A DNA stretch of 64,000 nt from Puccinia triticina (lineage: Eukaryota > Basidiomycota > Pucciniomycetes > Pucciniales > Pucciniaceae). The stretch spans positions 248,001 through 312,000 of the forward strand of contig NC_070563.1 in NCBI RefSeq assembly GCF_026914185.1, in the 5' to 3' direction. Below are positions 1 through 11,569 of the stretch, piece by piece; positions within the stretch are counted from its first letter, which is position 1; each line of letters starts with the position of its first letter. The notes beneath the pieces were generated by a model. It was not told the origin of the DNA. It saw only the letters and a program-made list of their open reading frames with translations, and searched no databases. The position numbers and the translations under genes were made by a program.

Positions 1-2266
1 TAGAATTAAGCCCTTAAAGTCTTGAGGTTCTTCTGGGGTGAATCTGAGCAGATTCAGACGAAGGAATGTGGCTAAAATCAGCAACTATGGATCTTACCAG
101 GCAGAGAACAAGTGTTGAGCACATGTTGGAAGCGGGTAATAATCAAAGTGGGTGTAATAGCATGAGGAAAGGGCTTTTTGGGAGGACAGAGGGCTCTTTA
201 AATACCTTTTGCAGCCCTCTGAGGCGCCCAGGGGAGCCTCAGGGGCACTGGCCAACTTGTGGGCGCCTGCAAACAGGTTTTTTGCCGTGTTGATGGCGCC
301 ATAGAGGCTTGAAACCCTTTGAGAGTGTGCCAAGGGAGACTAAATCAGTATTTTGATACCCAGTTCAACCTTGCTACATGTGTGGTACAGAAGGGGCTGA
401 GACGTGTGGCCATTTGTTCCAGAATGGGCCACAGTATTTCCCAATCTAGTGTACTGTGCAAGTCCTTCTGCTGTGTCAGGAATATTCTGTTTACATCCAT
501 GTGACATCATTACATATGTACAGATTATGTAATGTGTGTAGTGTTTCACGTGGTGGTGGAAGGGCAGACTTGATGTCATTACTTCCCTGGTGGGCGTGCT
601 GTAATGTACAGGTAGCCCTTTTGGGGTTTCATTCATTTTTGGAGCTCTGTGCCGTCTTTGGGCCAAGTGCGCAGCACGCGGGTTTAGTTTTAACTCAACC
701 TAAGTTGGGCTATCTTCTAAACTAAACATAACACTTCAGTTTCATGGTTATTGAAGTGTTATAAGCATATGTACATATGTATATAAGCATACAGGTGCAT
801 TCACACGGGACGTGGTGCACCTGTTAAACTTTGAAGTCAATTTACACAAGGAAGGAATAACAATTAAGGGTACCTTGAAGTGAGGTACTCTAGGTTAAAT
901 TAGGCTTAGATTAAGAATATGAAATAATATTCCAGGTTTTATATGTGGAAGTATAAGTAATGTTAGTAATAATGTCTCTTTCTTATGTAATGATATTTCA
1001 TGTTTGCTTTTGATATTATGTCACAGTGGCTCTGACATAGTAGCCAGCTGACAAAGGAGAACAGATGAGCTAACGGCGCTTGTTGCCTAGACCGACACAG
1101 GTTAAACACTAGGACCGCCATCCATCTACACATCCCCTTCTTACCAACTTCACCCTAAGAGAGCGGCCTATTGCCTGCTCTTAGGTAAATCCTCATCTCC
1201 ATTTCATTCTCTTATCAAGACTAAGTTGTAATAAGCTTTACAAACTCTTAATAAGAAATAAAATTATCTTAGTCGTCTGAAACTTTTCAAAAACCTGCTA
1301 CATGGGGCTTTAAATTTAAATTTGAGAGATAGATGCAATATGGATGTGAATACAAAAGTTGTGATTTTCTACATAAAAGCCTGTCAGCCTCAGGCAAAGA
1401 ATGTGACTTTAGTCCTAAGCCTCTCCTTTGGAGATGCTTTGCGCCTCCTCAGAGAGGCTTAGTTAAGCTTGGAACGCCTAGCTGTACAATCTAAGGTTGT
1501 GCCCCAAAAGCAGGGTTCGGGGCATGACTTTGGGATCATTCCCCAGGGCAGTATCCTAGCCCCCAAGCTCCTAGCTGTAGCCTGTATCTTGACTCTTTGG
1601 AGGCAACCCAACCGTTATCCGTGGAATCTATTGCACGGCTGGGCATTCAAGGGTGAGGTGGGGTGGAGTGACTGCCTAGGATCTTTGGTTTGGATCTTAC
1701 TGAACCAGTGAGCACCAAAGATTGTGGTTTGCTTGGGCAGACCATAACTTAACACAATTCCCCCTGGTGGGAGGCTCACTGTGGCTGGCCGTGAAGCAGC
1801 GCCCCCTCCCGCACCAGAGAGCAGACAATGGTATACACCACACCAATTTGGGCCATAGAAACTCAACCAATCAGCTTCAAGTCACTAGTTTTGTTGAGAT
1901 GGTTCAAAACAGTCTTCAAAGCACAAATATGAAAAAACAAACATAGAAACAAAAATTATGTAATTTACCAAAATTAAGGGTGTTAATAAATGTACCGGGT
2001 AATCTCAATAAACATACCTGGTTTTTTTGTACCCCCTTTTCTGTGTACGCACCTGGAGGTTGAGGAATGATAGAAATGAATAATGATACGTAAAAATTTA
2101 GAAAAAAATGGATTCCATGTGGTTTAAAAGATGTGTGGAGTGAGTCATTCACCCGCATACCTGACATTCTGGCACTGTAATGCACCCATTTTGACTGCAG
2201 ATTGTCCACCCACCCAAGTTCAAACTTTTTTGGTTCACATTTTTTTCATTTGTTATCATTCTTTTC
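1..2266. other. Intergenic, no gene recognised
   Basis: Only short open frames without recognisable domains occur here and none is convincing. The stretch is AT-rich, as expected of repeat-decayed DNA. A segment near 1165-1285 (TTGCCTGCTCTTAGGTAAA followed by a tract ending in a CTTAGTCGTCTGAAA-like sequence) resembles one near 17915-18020, so both are probably remnants of one repeat family, perhaps LTR ends. A dispersed 70-bp repeat copy lies at 1745-1815. Confidence 0.5.
1745..1815 (+). repeat. Dispersed ~70-bp repeat, copy 1
   Basis: The sequence starts TAACTTAACACAA and continues with CCCCCTGGTGGGAGGC, then CTGTGGCTGGC, then a small hairpin-like GC-rich part. Related copies lie at about 30296-30365 (same strand) and 44580-44665 (opposite strand). 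The flanks of the three copies are not alike, so this is a short mobile or terminal sequence of unknown class rather than a segmental duplication. Confidence 0.6.
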
Positions 2267-2452
2267 ATGTTCCATTAATTAGGGTTGTCAGCGCCATGGG
2301 GTGAGGCGCGCACCTGGGGCCCCGGAAATCTCAAAAATGGGGGTCGGCGCGCACCTGACTTTACCCTACTTTTTGAGAGAATTTTGCAACAGGCATGCCG
2401 TGGGAATGTGAAAACTTGGGGAAATTATATTCATGAGTGAAATTAAAACTAA

Positions 2453-3255
2453 GGCCCTGTTTGGCACCGATATAATCAGCAATATATTTCACAAATTATA
2501 TTGGTGAAATACCAATGGTGTTTGGTGGAGCGATATATCCAATTTCCTGTAATTACATTACTACCCCTCAATATATCAGCAGCTCAGACCCGGCACACAC
2601 ATACATATCATACACCCTCTCCACCGGTCATGGAGAGGATTGACCGATGCTCAATGTGTACACCACCTCTAGTGATGATCTTGATGACCAGTCGACCGGT
2701 CATTGAGAAGGAGGATACATACACCTTCTAATAGATGACGGGTCACACAAGTCATCCAGGTGTTTTATATTCCTTCTTGATGACCAGTCAACCGGTCATC
2801 AAGAGGTTGGGTTCCTCTGGATGACCGTTTGAACAGGCCATCCCAAAGCCTCTTGATGGCTTGTTTGACCGGTCACAGAGATCGACCGGTTGATCTTGTT
2901 GACCGGTCATCGAGATCGATCAAGAGGACTTCAACGTTTTGATGACCGGTTGACCGGTCATTGAAAGGGTGAAATCCACCAGAGACCAGTTTGAAGAGGT
3001 CAAGTTTCCTGTTTTTTTTTTTTTGACGACCGGTTGAGCGGTCATTGAGAGGGAAAAGTTCCTGGCAGGGATGACTTTTTGGAATGGTCATCCCAAAGGT
3101 GTACAATCTGCGTTGGACCGGGGTGAAGTGTACATAATAATTATTCCGCATGTACTGACAAACACTAGCAATATATTAATTTAATTTTTATTTTGGGTGT
3201 AATAATCAGCATGTCACAGATTATTTCACTGATTATATTGGTGCCAAACAGGGCC
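2453..3255. mobile_element. Tourist-like (PIF/Harbinger) MITE, 803 bp
   Basis: The element begins GGCCCTGTTTGGCACC and ends with the exact inverse GGTGCCAAACAGGGCC. It is flanked by the 3-bp TSD TAA (2450-2452 and 3256-3258). A TAA/TTA duplication with this GGCCCTGTTTGG terminus is the format of Tourist MITEs moved by PIF/Harbinger transposases. There is no coding capacity. The interior is unusual: about nine ACCGGT hexamers, most in the form TGACCGGTCA(T), lie between about 2620 and 3120. Confidence 0.85.
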
Positions 3256-3271
3256 TAAATCTTGAAATTGG

Positions 3272-3541
3272 ATGTCACCCATCACCTTGAAGATGATGGC
3301 ACAACTTAAGCTTCAACTGCTCATGAATAGCAATCAATCACTAGCACCTAGAAAAAAAAAGAATCAAAAGAACGGTACAAGAGTTTCTGAATTTGAAAAC
3401 ATGAAGGCCTATGATGCATTTCTCACTCCGGCAGAATTAGATGAATTTGAATCCGTGGTATTTACTGAAGAGCAAATGCAGGTATTTGCTGCACAAGATG
3501 ATGCTTTTGTGGACACCATCTTTGATTTTGACGTGTGGTAA
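3272..3541 (+). CDS. Short open frame of unknown function inside the MULE-like element
   Basis: This 89-codon frame follows directly after the Tourist MITE and lies within the 2276-4003 element. The predicted protein is basic and Gln-rich at the start, with a Lys-rich stretch near residue 28. It becomes strongly acidic toward the end (repeated Glu/Asp, ending in DFDVW). I do not recognise it. It could be the tail of a degraded transposase, a captured host fragment or a chance frame; no upstream exon is evident. Low certainty that it is expressed. Confidence 0.2.
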   Translation: MSPITLKMMAQLKLQLLMNSNQSLAPRKKKNQKNGTRVSEFENMKAYDAFLTPAELDEFESVVFTEEQMQVFAAQDDAFVDTIFDFDVW

Positions 3542-3721
3542 AACGTACCTCAACCATCTGAAGAAGTGATAAACCTCAAAAGCATCCAAGAAAACCCGGG
3601 TGGTTCCAAGTTCAACTGGGATGCAAACAATCTTTTGGTTTGAATCTCAATTCAGTCTCTCATTTTTTTTTCCTTCTTGAGCTGCCAAATGTAATGAAAT
3701 TTAACATACATGAAAATTAAA

Positions 3722-3862
3722 TGGAGGACTTCCCGTTGAGATCTACAGACCCTGCAGAGCCAGATCTGCAGCCCCTGGGACAGCATTTCCCCACAAAAAT
3801 TAAGGTTTTCTGGCTGCAGATCTGACTCTGCAGGGGGCTGCAGATTGACAGGAAGTCCTCCA
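3722..3862. repeat. Small foldback element (about 140 bp)
   Basis: TGGAGGACTTCC at the left end is the inverse of GGAAGTCCTCCA at the right end. The inner parts pair as well: AGATCTACAGACCCTGCAGAG on the left faces CTCTGCAGGGGGCTGCAGAT on the right. The whole segment can fold into one long imperfect hairpin, typical of a tiny MITE. The duplication at the ends is ambiguous (AAT or shorter). Confidence 0.65.
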
Positions 3863-4012
3863 ATATGTGATGTGACTCAAAAAAAGTTAAAACTAGGTGG
3901 CGCTGAGCTCGCCGGGGCGCTGCCAGCGAAAGGCGCCATCCTTTGGGCGCTCAGCTGGCGTCCCTAGGCGCGCACCTTTTGAAAAGGTGGTGTTGACAAC
4001 CCTATGTTCCAT

Positions 4013-4667
4013 CCTTGCTTTCTGTCTATTCACCTTTCTCTGAAAAAAGAATTAAGCTTGCAAGAAAAACTTGCTTTTTTCCAAAAAAAAAAATTGAAGA
4101 ATCACTACTTGGTTTTTTTCATATTCATCTTTGAAAGCCTATTTGGAACAATCTCACCAAAAGGAATGACTTGAAGTTGGTGGGGGGAGATTCTAGAGTC
4201 CAAAACAGTGTGGCGGACACAATTGTCTACCCACTGTACATACATGTAACTACGTAGTTAGCCTGCCACAAAAAATGATAGTTTTGAGTACCCAGATCAC
4301 GGTTAGTAATAGTTCTACCAAATTCTCTCTAAATGTGATCAGCCCCTCATCCCCAGCTGTTCTGGTCCAAAAGCTCTTCAATAGTAATTGAAGCCATTGA
4401 AAGCACCATTATCTTGTTTTTTTTGGCATTATTAGCGTCTAAATAAAGAATAATGAGATGCCATATAAGTAGTCAAGCTATACAAGAATTAAACCTTTTA
4501 TTCCCTCTTTTTCTGCAAGAAGAAAAAAAGCTGGATATTGCCAATAATCTTTAGAGCGTATTATAATGAGCAGAGTAAATATTGTTCCCCAAGATGGGAG
4601 TTAAAGGGAGACGAGAGGGAAGAAGGAAAAGTACAAGAAAGCGAGAGGACTATGCATGTGAAGTCAA
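4013..4667. other. Intergenic, 3' side of the acid phosphatase gene
   Basis: AT-rich sequence with T-runs and A-runs. No gene, tRNA or repeat boundary was recognised. It would contain the 3' untranslated region of the phosphatase gene, which is transcribed leftward. Confidence 0.4.
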
Positions 4668-6978
4668 TCATGGACCAAAACAAGTCTTCTGGTAGTCAAT
4701 CTCCGACAGTCGACTCTCGAGGCCAGTGATGAAGTTGTCCAAGTCACAGAGCCCAGTGCTGTTGTTGGGTGCACATCCCTGCAAGCCATCTAAGGGGACG
4801 ACAGCGTCGTTAAGGATAAACCTTTTTTTAGGGGGGGGAGAGAGATTCCACCCGGAGCATTGTCTGTTTAGCACTTTTGTTTTGGATATATAAAAACATC
4901 ATAAGCCATCCACTCACCTGATCAATTTGCTAGTCGAGCTGGAGCCTGGTGCGGTTGGACAGGTCAAGACTTGTGCAGCCAGTTGAGCGCCAAAGCTTGA
5001 AGAAAGGACAAGCGTATCATCACATGGTTAGAATATCCATCTTCTCTTACACGCCGAGCTGATATGGCTTACGGAGAGATGTGAGTGCTGGTGAATGATC
5101 TGGGCTCAAGTCGTCTGTCGGTGGGTAGTGGACCAGATTGGGCCAGGCTGGTGAGGTTGAGGGCAACGACGATGGCGGTCAGGACGGTGTCGTGGGTGGC
5201 ATCGACGTAGATGGATTGGTCCAGAGGGAAGGTCACTGGGTCCGCGTCAAGGGTCACATTGATCGAGGACGTGCCCGCGGTCGGCGAGATCTGGGTCAAG
5301 CGAGCCAGCTGAGATTGGCCAAGGCGTGCATAATCAGAAGCGTAGTCATGAGCATCTCACATGATCATCAGCTCTATAGATTTATGGACTGAGTTCGACT
5401 CAACTAGTTCTTCGGTCCAGCCAGCGCCGAGTGCAGCCGAGTCAGGGTTCCCAAAGCTCGCCGAGTACCAAAATTCTAGGGGGAGGAGGTTTGAGTGAAT
5501 TGATATAAAAGAGAGAATTCAAGCCGCGGTGTATACCACTTACCGAGATCGTTTGCGTATGTGAAATCTTTCCATTCCCCAGGGGTAAACAGGTTGCAAA
5601 ATTCACTGGTGCCAAGCGCCACAGATTCGTAGGCGCATAGTGCTTGCATGGTGTTACTAGGTTCAAGTTCAAATCCAGAAAAAAAAAAAAAGAAAAGATC
5701 AGCGCCGAGATGATGATGCGGCGACGAAGGACACGGAATGGCTAACATGTCTGAAATTGAGAATTGAATACCGGAGACCAGTTGGTTGAGTCGCTGCTGG
5801 GTTTCTTTCAACGATACCTCTTTCCAGACCTGGGCGGCACGAGTGCCAGCATCAGCTCGTTCGGGTAACTGTGAATTGGGGCAGCTGAGGTAGGGCGCCA
5901 ATGAGTTATTGAAGCCTTTGTTCTCGATGATGATCGATTGGTGGTATTTTCCTTCGAGGGGTAGGCCGAAGAAACCGGCGGCAAAGTTCAGCGCTGAGTG
6001 GTACATCCGATGCTGGGAGGTGGTCCGGAAGACGGGCAAGGCTTGGGCTTTATCTTGCTGGTGCGGTTTGTCCGGATCGGATGGTAGTAGGAATCCATAC
6101 TTTTGTCGGTATGAAACCCCCAGTTGAAACATTTGCGAACGCCCGAATGGTGTGAGGACTTCGCTGCCTAACTATATAGGAAGATTGTAAGCGAACGGGG
6201 ACAGAGGCAAATAAAGAACTATTGCTCGTTTGGTGAGATGATCGGGAGAAAACGTGATGCTTACTTTGAACTTCCACTGGTTCAAGAAAGCCAAATCTCC
6301 TGTGGCTTGAAACGTTCCATTATCCTAAAAGGGCTTCATTTTTGTGAGTCATATACCAAGACGTGGAGTGAGATGACCACTCAAGGAGGGATTCAATTTC
6401 GACTGACCTGGGCCGCACGAATCATTTGGCCAAATTGGGGCAGGAGGGTGCCCGAAGTAGGATATCTAGCGCCGTGACGGTGTACCAGGTGGAGCTGTTT
6501 GGGATAGAGAGGGGCTGGGTAAGTTTGAGTGCCGATGTGGCGAAATGGGCTTATGATGTACCTGATTGATCTGGCAGCCTGCGGGGATCTCGGGGCCAGA
6601 TTGGATGCCAAAGGTGTCTGTGGGGAGTGAGAACATCGGAGAGAGGTTGCCCCAGTGGCGAGAGACGATGAAGTCGGGCTCATCGGATGGGTGTGCGGCA
6701 GTCCGATTGGGTTCGAGGACTGGGAAATGGTTTTGGAGGGTCGGCTGGCGAGGGGAGTTGATGAGGTCTGGCTGGTCGCCAACTGGATGGAGTACATGTT
6801 TACTTTTCTGTTATATTATTTCGAAAGCGAAACAGCGTACATGATACTTACATTGGGTGTTGCCCAGATAGCCCAGCTGGTCGCTCGGCGGGAATGCGCC
6901 CGGTTGCTGGCTGCTCGGCTGGCCCTGGATGATGAGGCTGGCGACGGCTGCGAGGCAGACTATCCGCTTGGAAGACAT
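4668..6978 (-). CDS. Secreted histidine acid phosphatase (phytase / MINPP-like family)
   Basis: I model ten exons: 6978-6852, 6782-6562, 6494-6408, 6324-6265, 6171-5747, 5656-5544, 5475-5405, 5308-5073, 4995-4918 and 4821-4668. They keep frame throughout and give 523 residues, the usual size of fungal phytases. The protein starts with a signal peptide (MSSKRIVCLAAVASLIIQG). The catalytic loop RHGARYPT is at about residues 122-129, where His123 is the expected phosphohistidine nucleophile. The proton-donor HD pair is at about 407-408 (VDATHDT). The phytase-type segments ALCAYESVALG, FCNLFTPGEW and the C-terminal LNDAVVPLDG are present, with several N-glycosylation sequons. The family releases phosphate from phytate or other phosphomonoesters outside the cell or in the secretory path. 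Two donors (GTTAGC at 5746 and GTTGAG at 5404) are weak matches and are chosen because they restore the family alignment. Substrate is not determined. Confidence 0.93.
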
Positions 6979-7819
6979 CGCCGATCTGTTTCCTTGCCGG
7001 GCGCGCATGCTCCCGCTGGATGGTGTGCTCCTTCTTATTGGGCTCCCTGCATCTCCGCGGTCTCTCCGGACCCACTCAGACTGCATATCAAGCTGCAGCA
7101 ACTCTCCCAAAGCTGTACACAGCCGGGATCCGCAGGAACCAGCCAGGATCAGCTCAGAGTCATACTCGGGTTTCGGCATGATGTAAATTGTATAAAACAG
7201 GAGAAACATGTAAGATCGGCCATCCTGGGTTTTCGACGAGACTTCGGTGAGCCTGATCCGCAAGGGGTGATCGATCCCATTGGAACTGGCAGGCCGCCGG
7301 CCGGTGAGAACCCCTGAGGCCTTGCCTGGCCTTGCCGGGATGTCTTGGCGCACCGTCAGCTTTGGGAGGCCGCTGACCCTTGCCAGAGGCACACGGCTGC
7401 TCCCGGCCGGCAAACCGGCACTGTCCTGTCTGTCGGCTCCCGAAGAGCTATTCTCATCGGCAGGCCCGGACTACATCTCTCAGACTCAACCATCTGCCAA
7501 AACACACACAGGCCTTCCTTTTCAAGTCCAAACAAAGAGACCTCAATGGTGCACAGCAAATGGAAAGAAAACCAAGTCTCTATGTTTGTAATCTATGTAT
7601 GTAAATATATTTTGATTGACCTGTTCCACAACATAAGAAGTCCACACACACACACAGTAAATAAATGCACCGCGGAAAACTCCAATACACGCCCATTTAT
7701 AGTGGATACAGTTGCATAGAGAATAACAACTGCAGAAACAAGAAAAGATAACAAACAAGAGAAATTTTTTATGATTTGGTTTTTGCAGTGGTCATGTATA
7801 TGTAGATCCGTGCAGTCTT

Positions 7820-7859
<40 letters not shown>

Positions 7860-8221
7860 TTCTCTACACATGCACTACCATACACACACACGTACACACC
7901 CACACATGCATGTATAAAGATATTCAAAGAAAAAAAGCGGAGGGGCTGGACGAGGGTGGGTGGTGGGGCGAGGGTCGAGGGGAGCCAGACAAATGATGAA
8001 TGTATGTACATATATATAGTCCCACTTAGATCAAAGAAAAGAACAAGAATATAAGAGATGGGAAAAGAAGTGGAATAGCTCAAAGAAGACTCGAGCAGAT
8101 TTCATTGTTTGATTTGATTGATCGCAATGTTTGATTTGGATTTTTTTGGGATGTTTGTGCGCTTTTTTTTGGGGGGGGAGGGGGGGGGGGGGGGGTAATG
8201 ATGGTGTGATAAGAGATGAAT
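6979..8221. other. Intergenic between two leftward genes; microsatellites
   Basis: This holds the upstream region of the phosphatase gene and the 3' side of the pogo-like gene. It contains short CA repeats (about 7643-7655, 7880-7905), a long CT microsatellite (about 7821-7866), a TATATA run near 8008-8018 and a run of G residues at about 8171-8195. Long frames on the plus strand across 6655-7317 overlap the phosphatase exons and are not genes. Confidence 0.5.
7821..7866. repeat. CT/TC microsatellite
   Basis: About 45 bases of nearly perfect CT dinucleotide repeat, interrupted only by a few extra T residues. Confidence 0.9.
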
Positions 8222-11200
8222 TCAATTCGAGTTGACGTCGACAGGATGGGTGATAGCGTCAATAGATAACTGGGAGTGAGTATGAGGGGTGTTGTTATTG
8301 GATTGAGAGGGGGTGAGGGAGGAGGCAAGCGAGTGTGAAGAGAGATGATCCGGACGCGAGGGCGTAGAATGAGCGTTCAAGTTGGAGGGGCCATTGGTAG
8401 ACTGGCCGGTTGCACAGGACGAGTGGGCTGATTGAGGCCGGGACGTATTGAGTCCTTGGTTCGGCTTCGGGCGGGGCGTTATGGCTTGCTGATGGAGCTG
8501 GGACAGATGCTGGGCTTGCGCTTGTGCTTGTGCTTGAGCCTGGGCTTGGCTTTGGTTGGAAGGGTGGGATGGATGGAGCTGAGACTGCGAGGATTGTTGG
8601 GAGTGGGAGGGAGGGTGTGACTGGGAGTGGGTGAGAGGTTGGGATTGAGGTCGAGGGTTGGAAGAGTGGGGGTGCGGGTGAGGATGGGAATGAGGATGCT
8701 GATGTGGATGAGGCGATCCAGATGTGGGGGGATGATGAGAGAGGGGGCTCTGCGAAGAAGAATGCGGATTCGATAACGAATGCGAATTGGTCATCGGATG
8801 GGCTTGCGACGCTGTCGAATGGCCGATGGCTTGTGGGTGGGCCCGAGAAAGGAGGGGACTCTGAAGGTGGGGGTAGCCGTTGAATGGGCTCCCGCTTGGG
8901 CCGCTAGTAGGATTGCCGACTTCATTCTTCAGTGCTCGTGCCATTCTCGCCAGCATGTGAGGGACCTCTTTCCATTCAGGCTCTCGTCTGTGCATACTAA
9001 ACCTTCCGATCTCCTCCAAAGCCTCCAAGACTTGGGGGATACTCCACACCTCCCCGTTTCGCGCTATCGGGTCGTCATTCGTCTTTTGTAAGCCGGCTTG
9101 GCTGTTGGGTATATAGGGCATAGCTCCGGCGTTCATGTGAGCAGGATTGTGAGGATGCATGGTATGATTGTGGTGAAGCATAAGGTTGGGGTGGGAAGGA
9201 TGCGGATAATGCTGTAGGTGATGATTGAACATTGGATGGTGAGGACCGTCGATCAAGTTTGGATTCGGATGATTGATCTGTTGAGGAGCTCGATTCTGAG
9301 CAGCTTGAGAACGGTTGTGGCCATTGATCGGGGCGAGGTTCGCGGGCACCGGGATACTAGGCTTTTCATCTTTCGCTTCTTCTGGCATTTCGTCTTCATC
9401 TCGGCTAGAATCTTCATTGCGTACAAAGGAAATGATCTCCGGATCGGTATATTTTTGCATGGTGGTCACTCTTTCGAATGGGGGGTCGGTATACTCTTCA
9501 ATCGCAATCCTATTGTTTGTATTCAGCAAACCTAGTTCGACGAGGGTATCGATTACTTTCGATAGATCCGATTCAGCTTGTGCAACACCTTTGTCTCGAT
9601 GATGAGCTGCTACAAAACTATTAAACCCGGACGGTGAATCCTGCGTGAGGAGGGGATGACGCCAGCAGTTGGCGATACTCTCGGATGGGACGAAACTTGT
9701 CCAAGCCGTGGTAGCCAGTTGCATGGCTTGAATTAGATCGATTTGATAAATATTTGGACTCTTTGCCTCATATAGGCTGATGGCCCTTTCGAGAAAACTG
9801 CGGGTCAATTAGACATGGTAGGAGTAAGACGAAGGACGAGTTAGTTACGGAAAGTTTTTTCTTTTCTTTTCATGATACATGGATGAATCGGAATAGTGAA
9901 GTATGACGAAGGAACCAGACTGACAGCCGTCGATAATGAGCTTTCCAGACGCGTACAATGCCTTGATCGAGTGGCTGGAGCAGGGTGGAAATGTTGGAAG
10001 AGAAAAACTCGACGCGTATGTTGGGATAGAGATCTGCTTCGACGATATGACCAGGATTGTTATCGATGATCAAAAGGATTTTGCGATTTTGTTTGTTGAG
10101 TTCCTTCTGCCAAGTGGTCATCCACTTAATAAACACTTCTGCGGTCAGAGAAGCCTTGGGATTGGCGCTGTAGTCGAAGCCTAAGGAATCGGTGGATTTA
10201 AGTTTGAATGACTTGTGGTTAAAGTTCTTCCCGATAATCCACGGGGGCCGTCGTTGGGAGCCATTAGAATTGACACAGAGTCCGAAGGTCAAGAGACGTT
10301 GATCAGATCTCCATCTGTCTGAGGGGACGCTCCGATCGGGAGGCATGGTATAGTATAGACTGGTTTCATCGAGTGTCCAAACGTCCTGGGGTGCATAATA
10401 CGCTATGGCGCCTTTGATTCGTTGTCTTTCTACTTCGATACCAGCCTGGGTAAAGGTCTCGGCCTTGTGACTTTTGATCGTCCGAGCTCCTTGGCTGAGA
10501 GGAAGGCATCTGATTAGGGAGAAGTGTCGACTCGATATAAATAAATACCAAACACTTACCGATCAAGGAACCGATCGATCCAACAGGTCGATGATTTTGA
10601 GAATTCGGCTTGATCCAAGCCGAATCCGATAGCGAATTCGAGCGCTTTGATTTTGATGAGGTCGCACCCCAGCTGGAAGTTTTCGGCGATCGATTGGTTG
10701 CACCAGACTGAGAGTGCCTTTTCGACCTCGGGATGCCTGACGATCCTGAGCCGTTTGGTGTCTGGGGTGGCCAGTTTGAGGTTGGCCCTGATCTTTTCCT
10801 CGTCCTTGAGCCAGTTGGAGATCAGGGGTTGGGTGATCGTCGGCCAGCCCTTCAGCGCGGTGAAGTAGGCGGCCGTCTTGGTCTGCTTCTTACCGTTGGC
10901 ATGGTGCCAGTCGAGGATGAAGATCTTTTGTTCGAGCGTCGCATTGAACTTTCGCTTGACCTGGCAGACGTTGCTGCAGTTCGCAGGATTACTGCCGCGC
11001 TCGGCTGAGGTCGAGGGCGCAGGTGGGTTGGGGTTGGCTGCTGCGGAGGTGTTGGCTGCTGCTGATCCGTTTGTGACTGAGCTGGAGGCTGGGTTCGACG
11101 GGGCTGATGGCGGTGGTGGCTGGTGGGATGAAGCGAGGGGCTGAGTTGCTGGGGAGTGGTTCTGGATGGATTGAGAGGATGATTGGATGGCGAAGGAGTT

Positions 11201-11247
11201 GTTAGTGCTGTTCAGGTTGAGGTTGATGAGTTGGGCAGTGCTGCTGC

Positions 11248-11282
<35 letters not shown>

Positions 11283-11569
11283 TTGGGCTGGTTAGGGTTG
11301 AGATGTAGGGAGAGTTGTTCCTGCTTGATCTGTTGCTGCTGCTGCTGTTGCTGTTGCTGATGGAATAGTTGTTGGTGTTCAGACTGAGGATGGTGTGGGT
11401 GTGGGTGTGGGTGTGGGTGGTGGTGGTGGTGGTGGTGGTGGTATTGCTGCTGCTGGTTGAGTTGGGACTGGTACCCCGGGTTACCCGAGGTAGGGGTAGG
11501 GGTCGAGGGGGGAGTGGTGTTCGTTGTGGTGGAATTCCTCTTCGGACTGGCGGAGATTGAGGCGGACAT
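8222..11569 (-). CDS. Pogo/Tigger-family (CENP-B-like) transposase gene with long low-complexity tails, possibly domesticated
   Basis: Three exons (11569-10560, 10509-9925, 9797-8222) give 1056 residues in one frame. Residues about 1-200 are low complexity (poly-His, HP repeats, poly-Gln, Ser/Asn tracts). Residues about 205-337 hold a CENP-B-type bipartite helix-turn-helix (FNATLEQKIFILDWHH; WPTITQPLISNWLKDE; later CWIDRFLDR). The second exon carries the DDE_1 superfamily endonuclease: DETSLYY for the first Asp, LLIIDNNPGH for the second and LLQPLDQG for the third, with 31 residues between the last two. The third exon continues (FLERAISLYEAK) and then becomes a second Gln/His/Ser/Pro-rich tail of over 300 residues. 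No stops break the frame. I saw no terminal inverted repeats or TA duplication around it. It may be a host DNA-binding protein derived from a pogo transposase, or a recent element whose ends I missed. Confidence 0.85.
11215..11460 (-). repeat. CAG/CAC trinucleotide tracts coding poly-Gln and poly-His
   Basis: On the plus strand, runs of CTG/TTG (11235-11281 and 11326-11360) and GTG/GGTGTG (11394-11443) encode the Gln, His and His-Pro tracts of the pogo-like protein. Such tracts vary in length between strains. Confidence 0.85.

Larger units (their letters stand above)
2276..4003. mobile_element. MULE-like non-autonomous DNA element with 9-bp target duplication
   Basis: The left end carries AGGGTTGTCAGCGCC from 2281 and the right end carries the inverted counterpart GGTGTTGACAACCCT up to 4003. 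Both ends are flanked by the same nine bases, ATGTTCCAT (2267-2275 and 4004-4012). A 9-bp TSD with short imperfect terminal inverted repeats (TIRs) fits the Mutator-like superfamily; hAT elements would give 8 bp. Five extra bases (TAATT) precede the inverted repeat on the left, so the exact left end is uncertain. No transposase is recognised inside. Two smaller elements have inserted (2453-3255 and about 3722-3862), and a short open frame occupies 3272-3541. Confidence 0.6.

Noticed and set aside
6655..7317. 220-codon plus-strand open frame
   Set aside because: It lies antisense over the first two exons of the acid phosphatase and has no domain signal.
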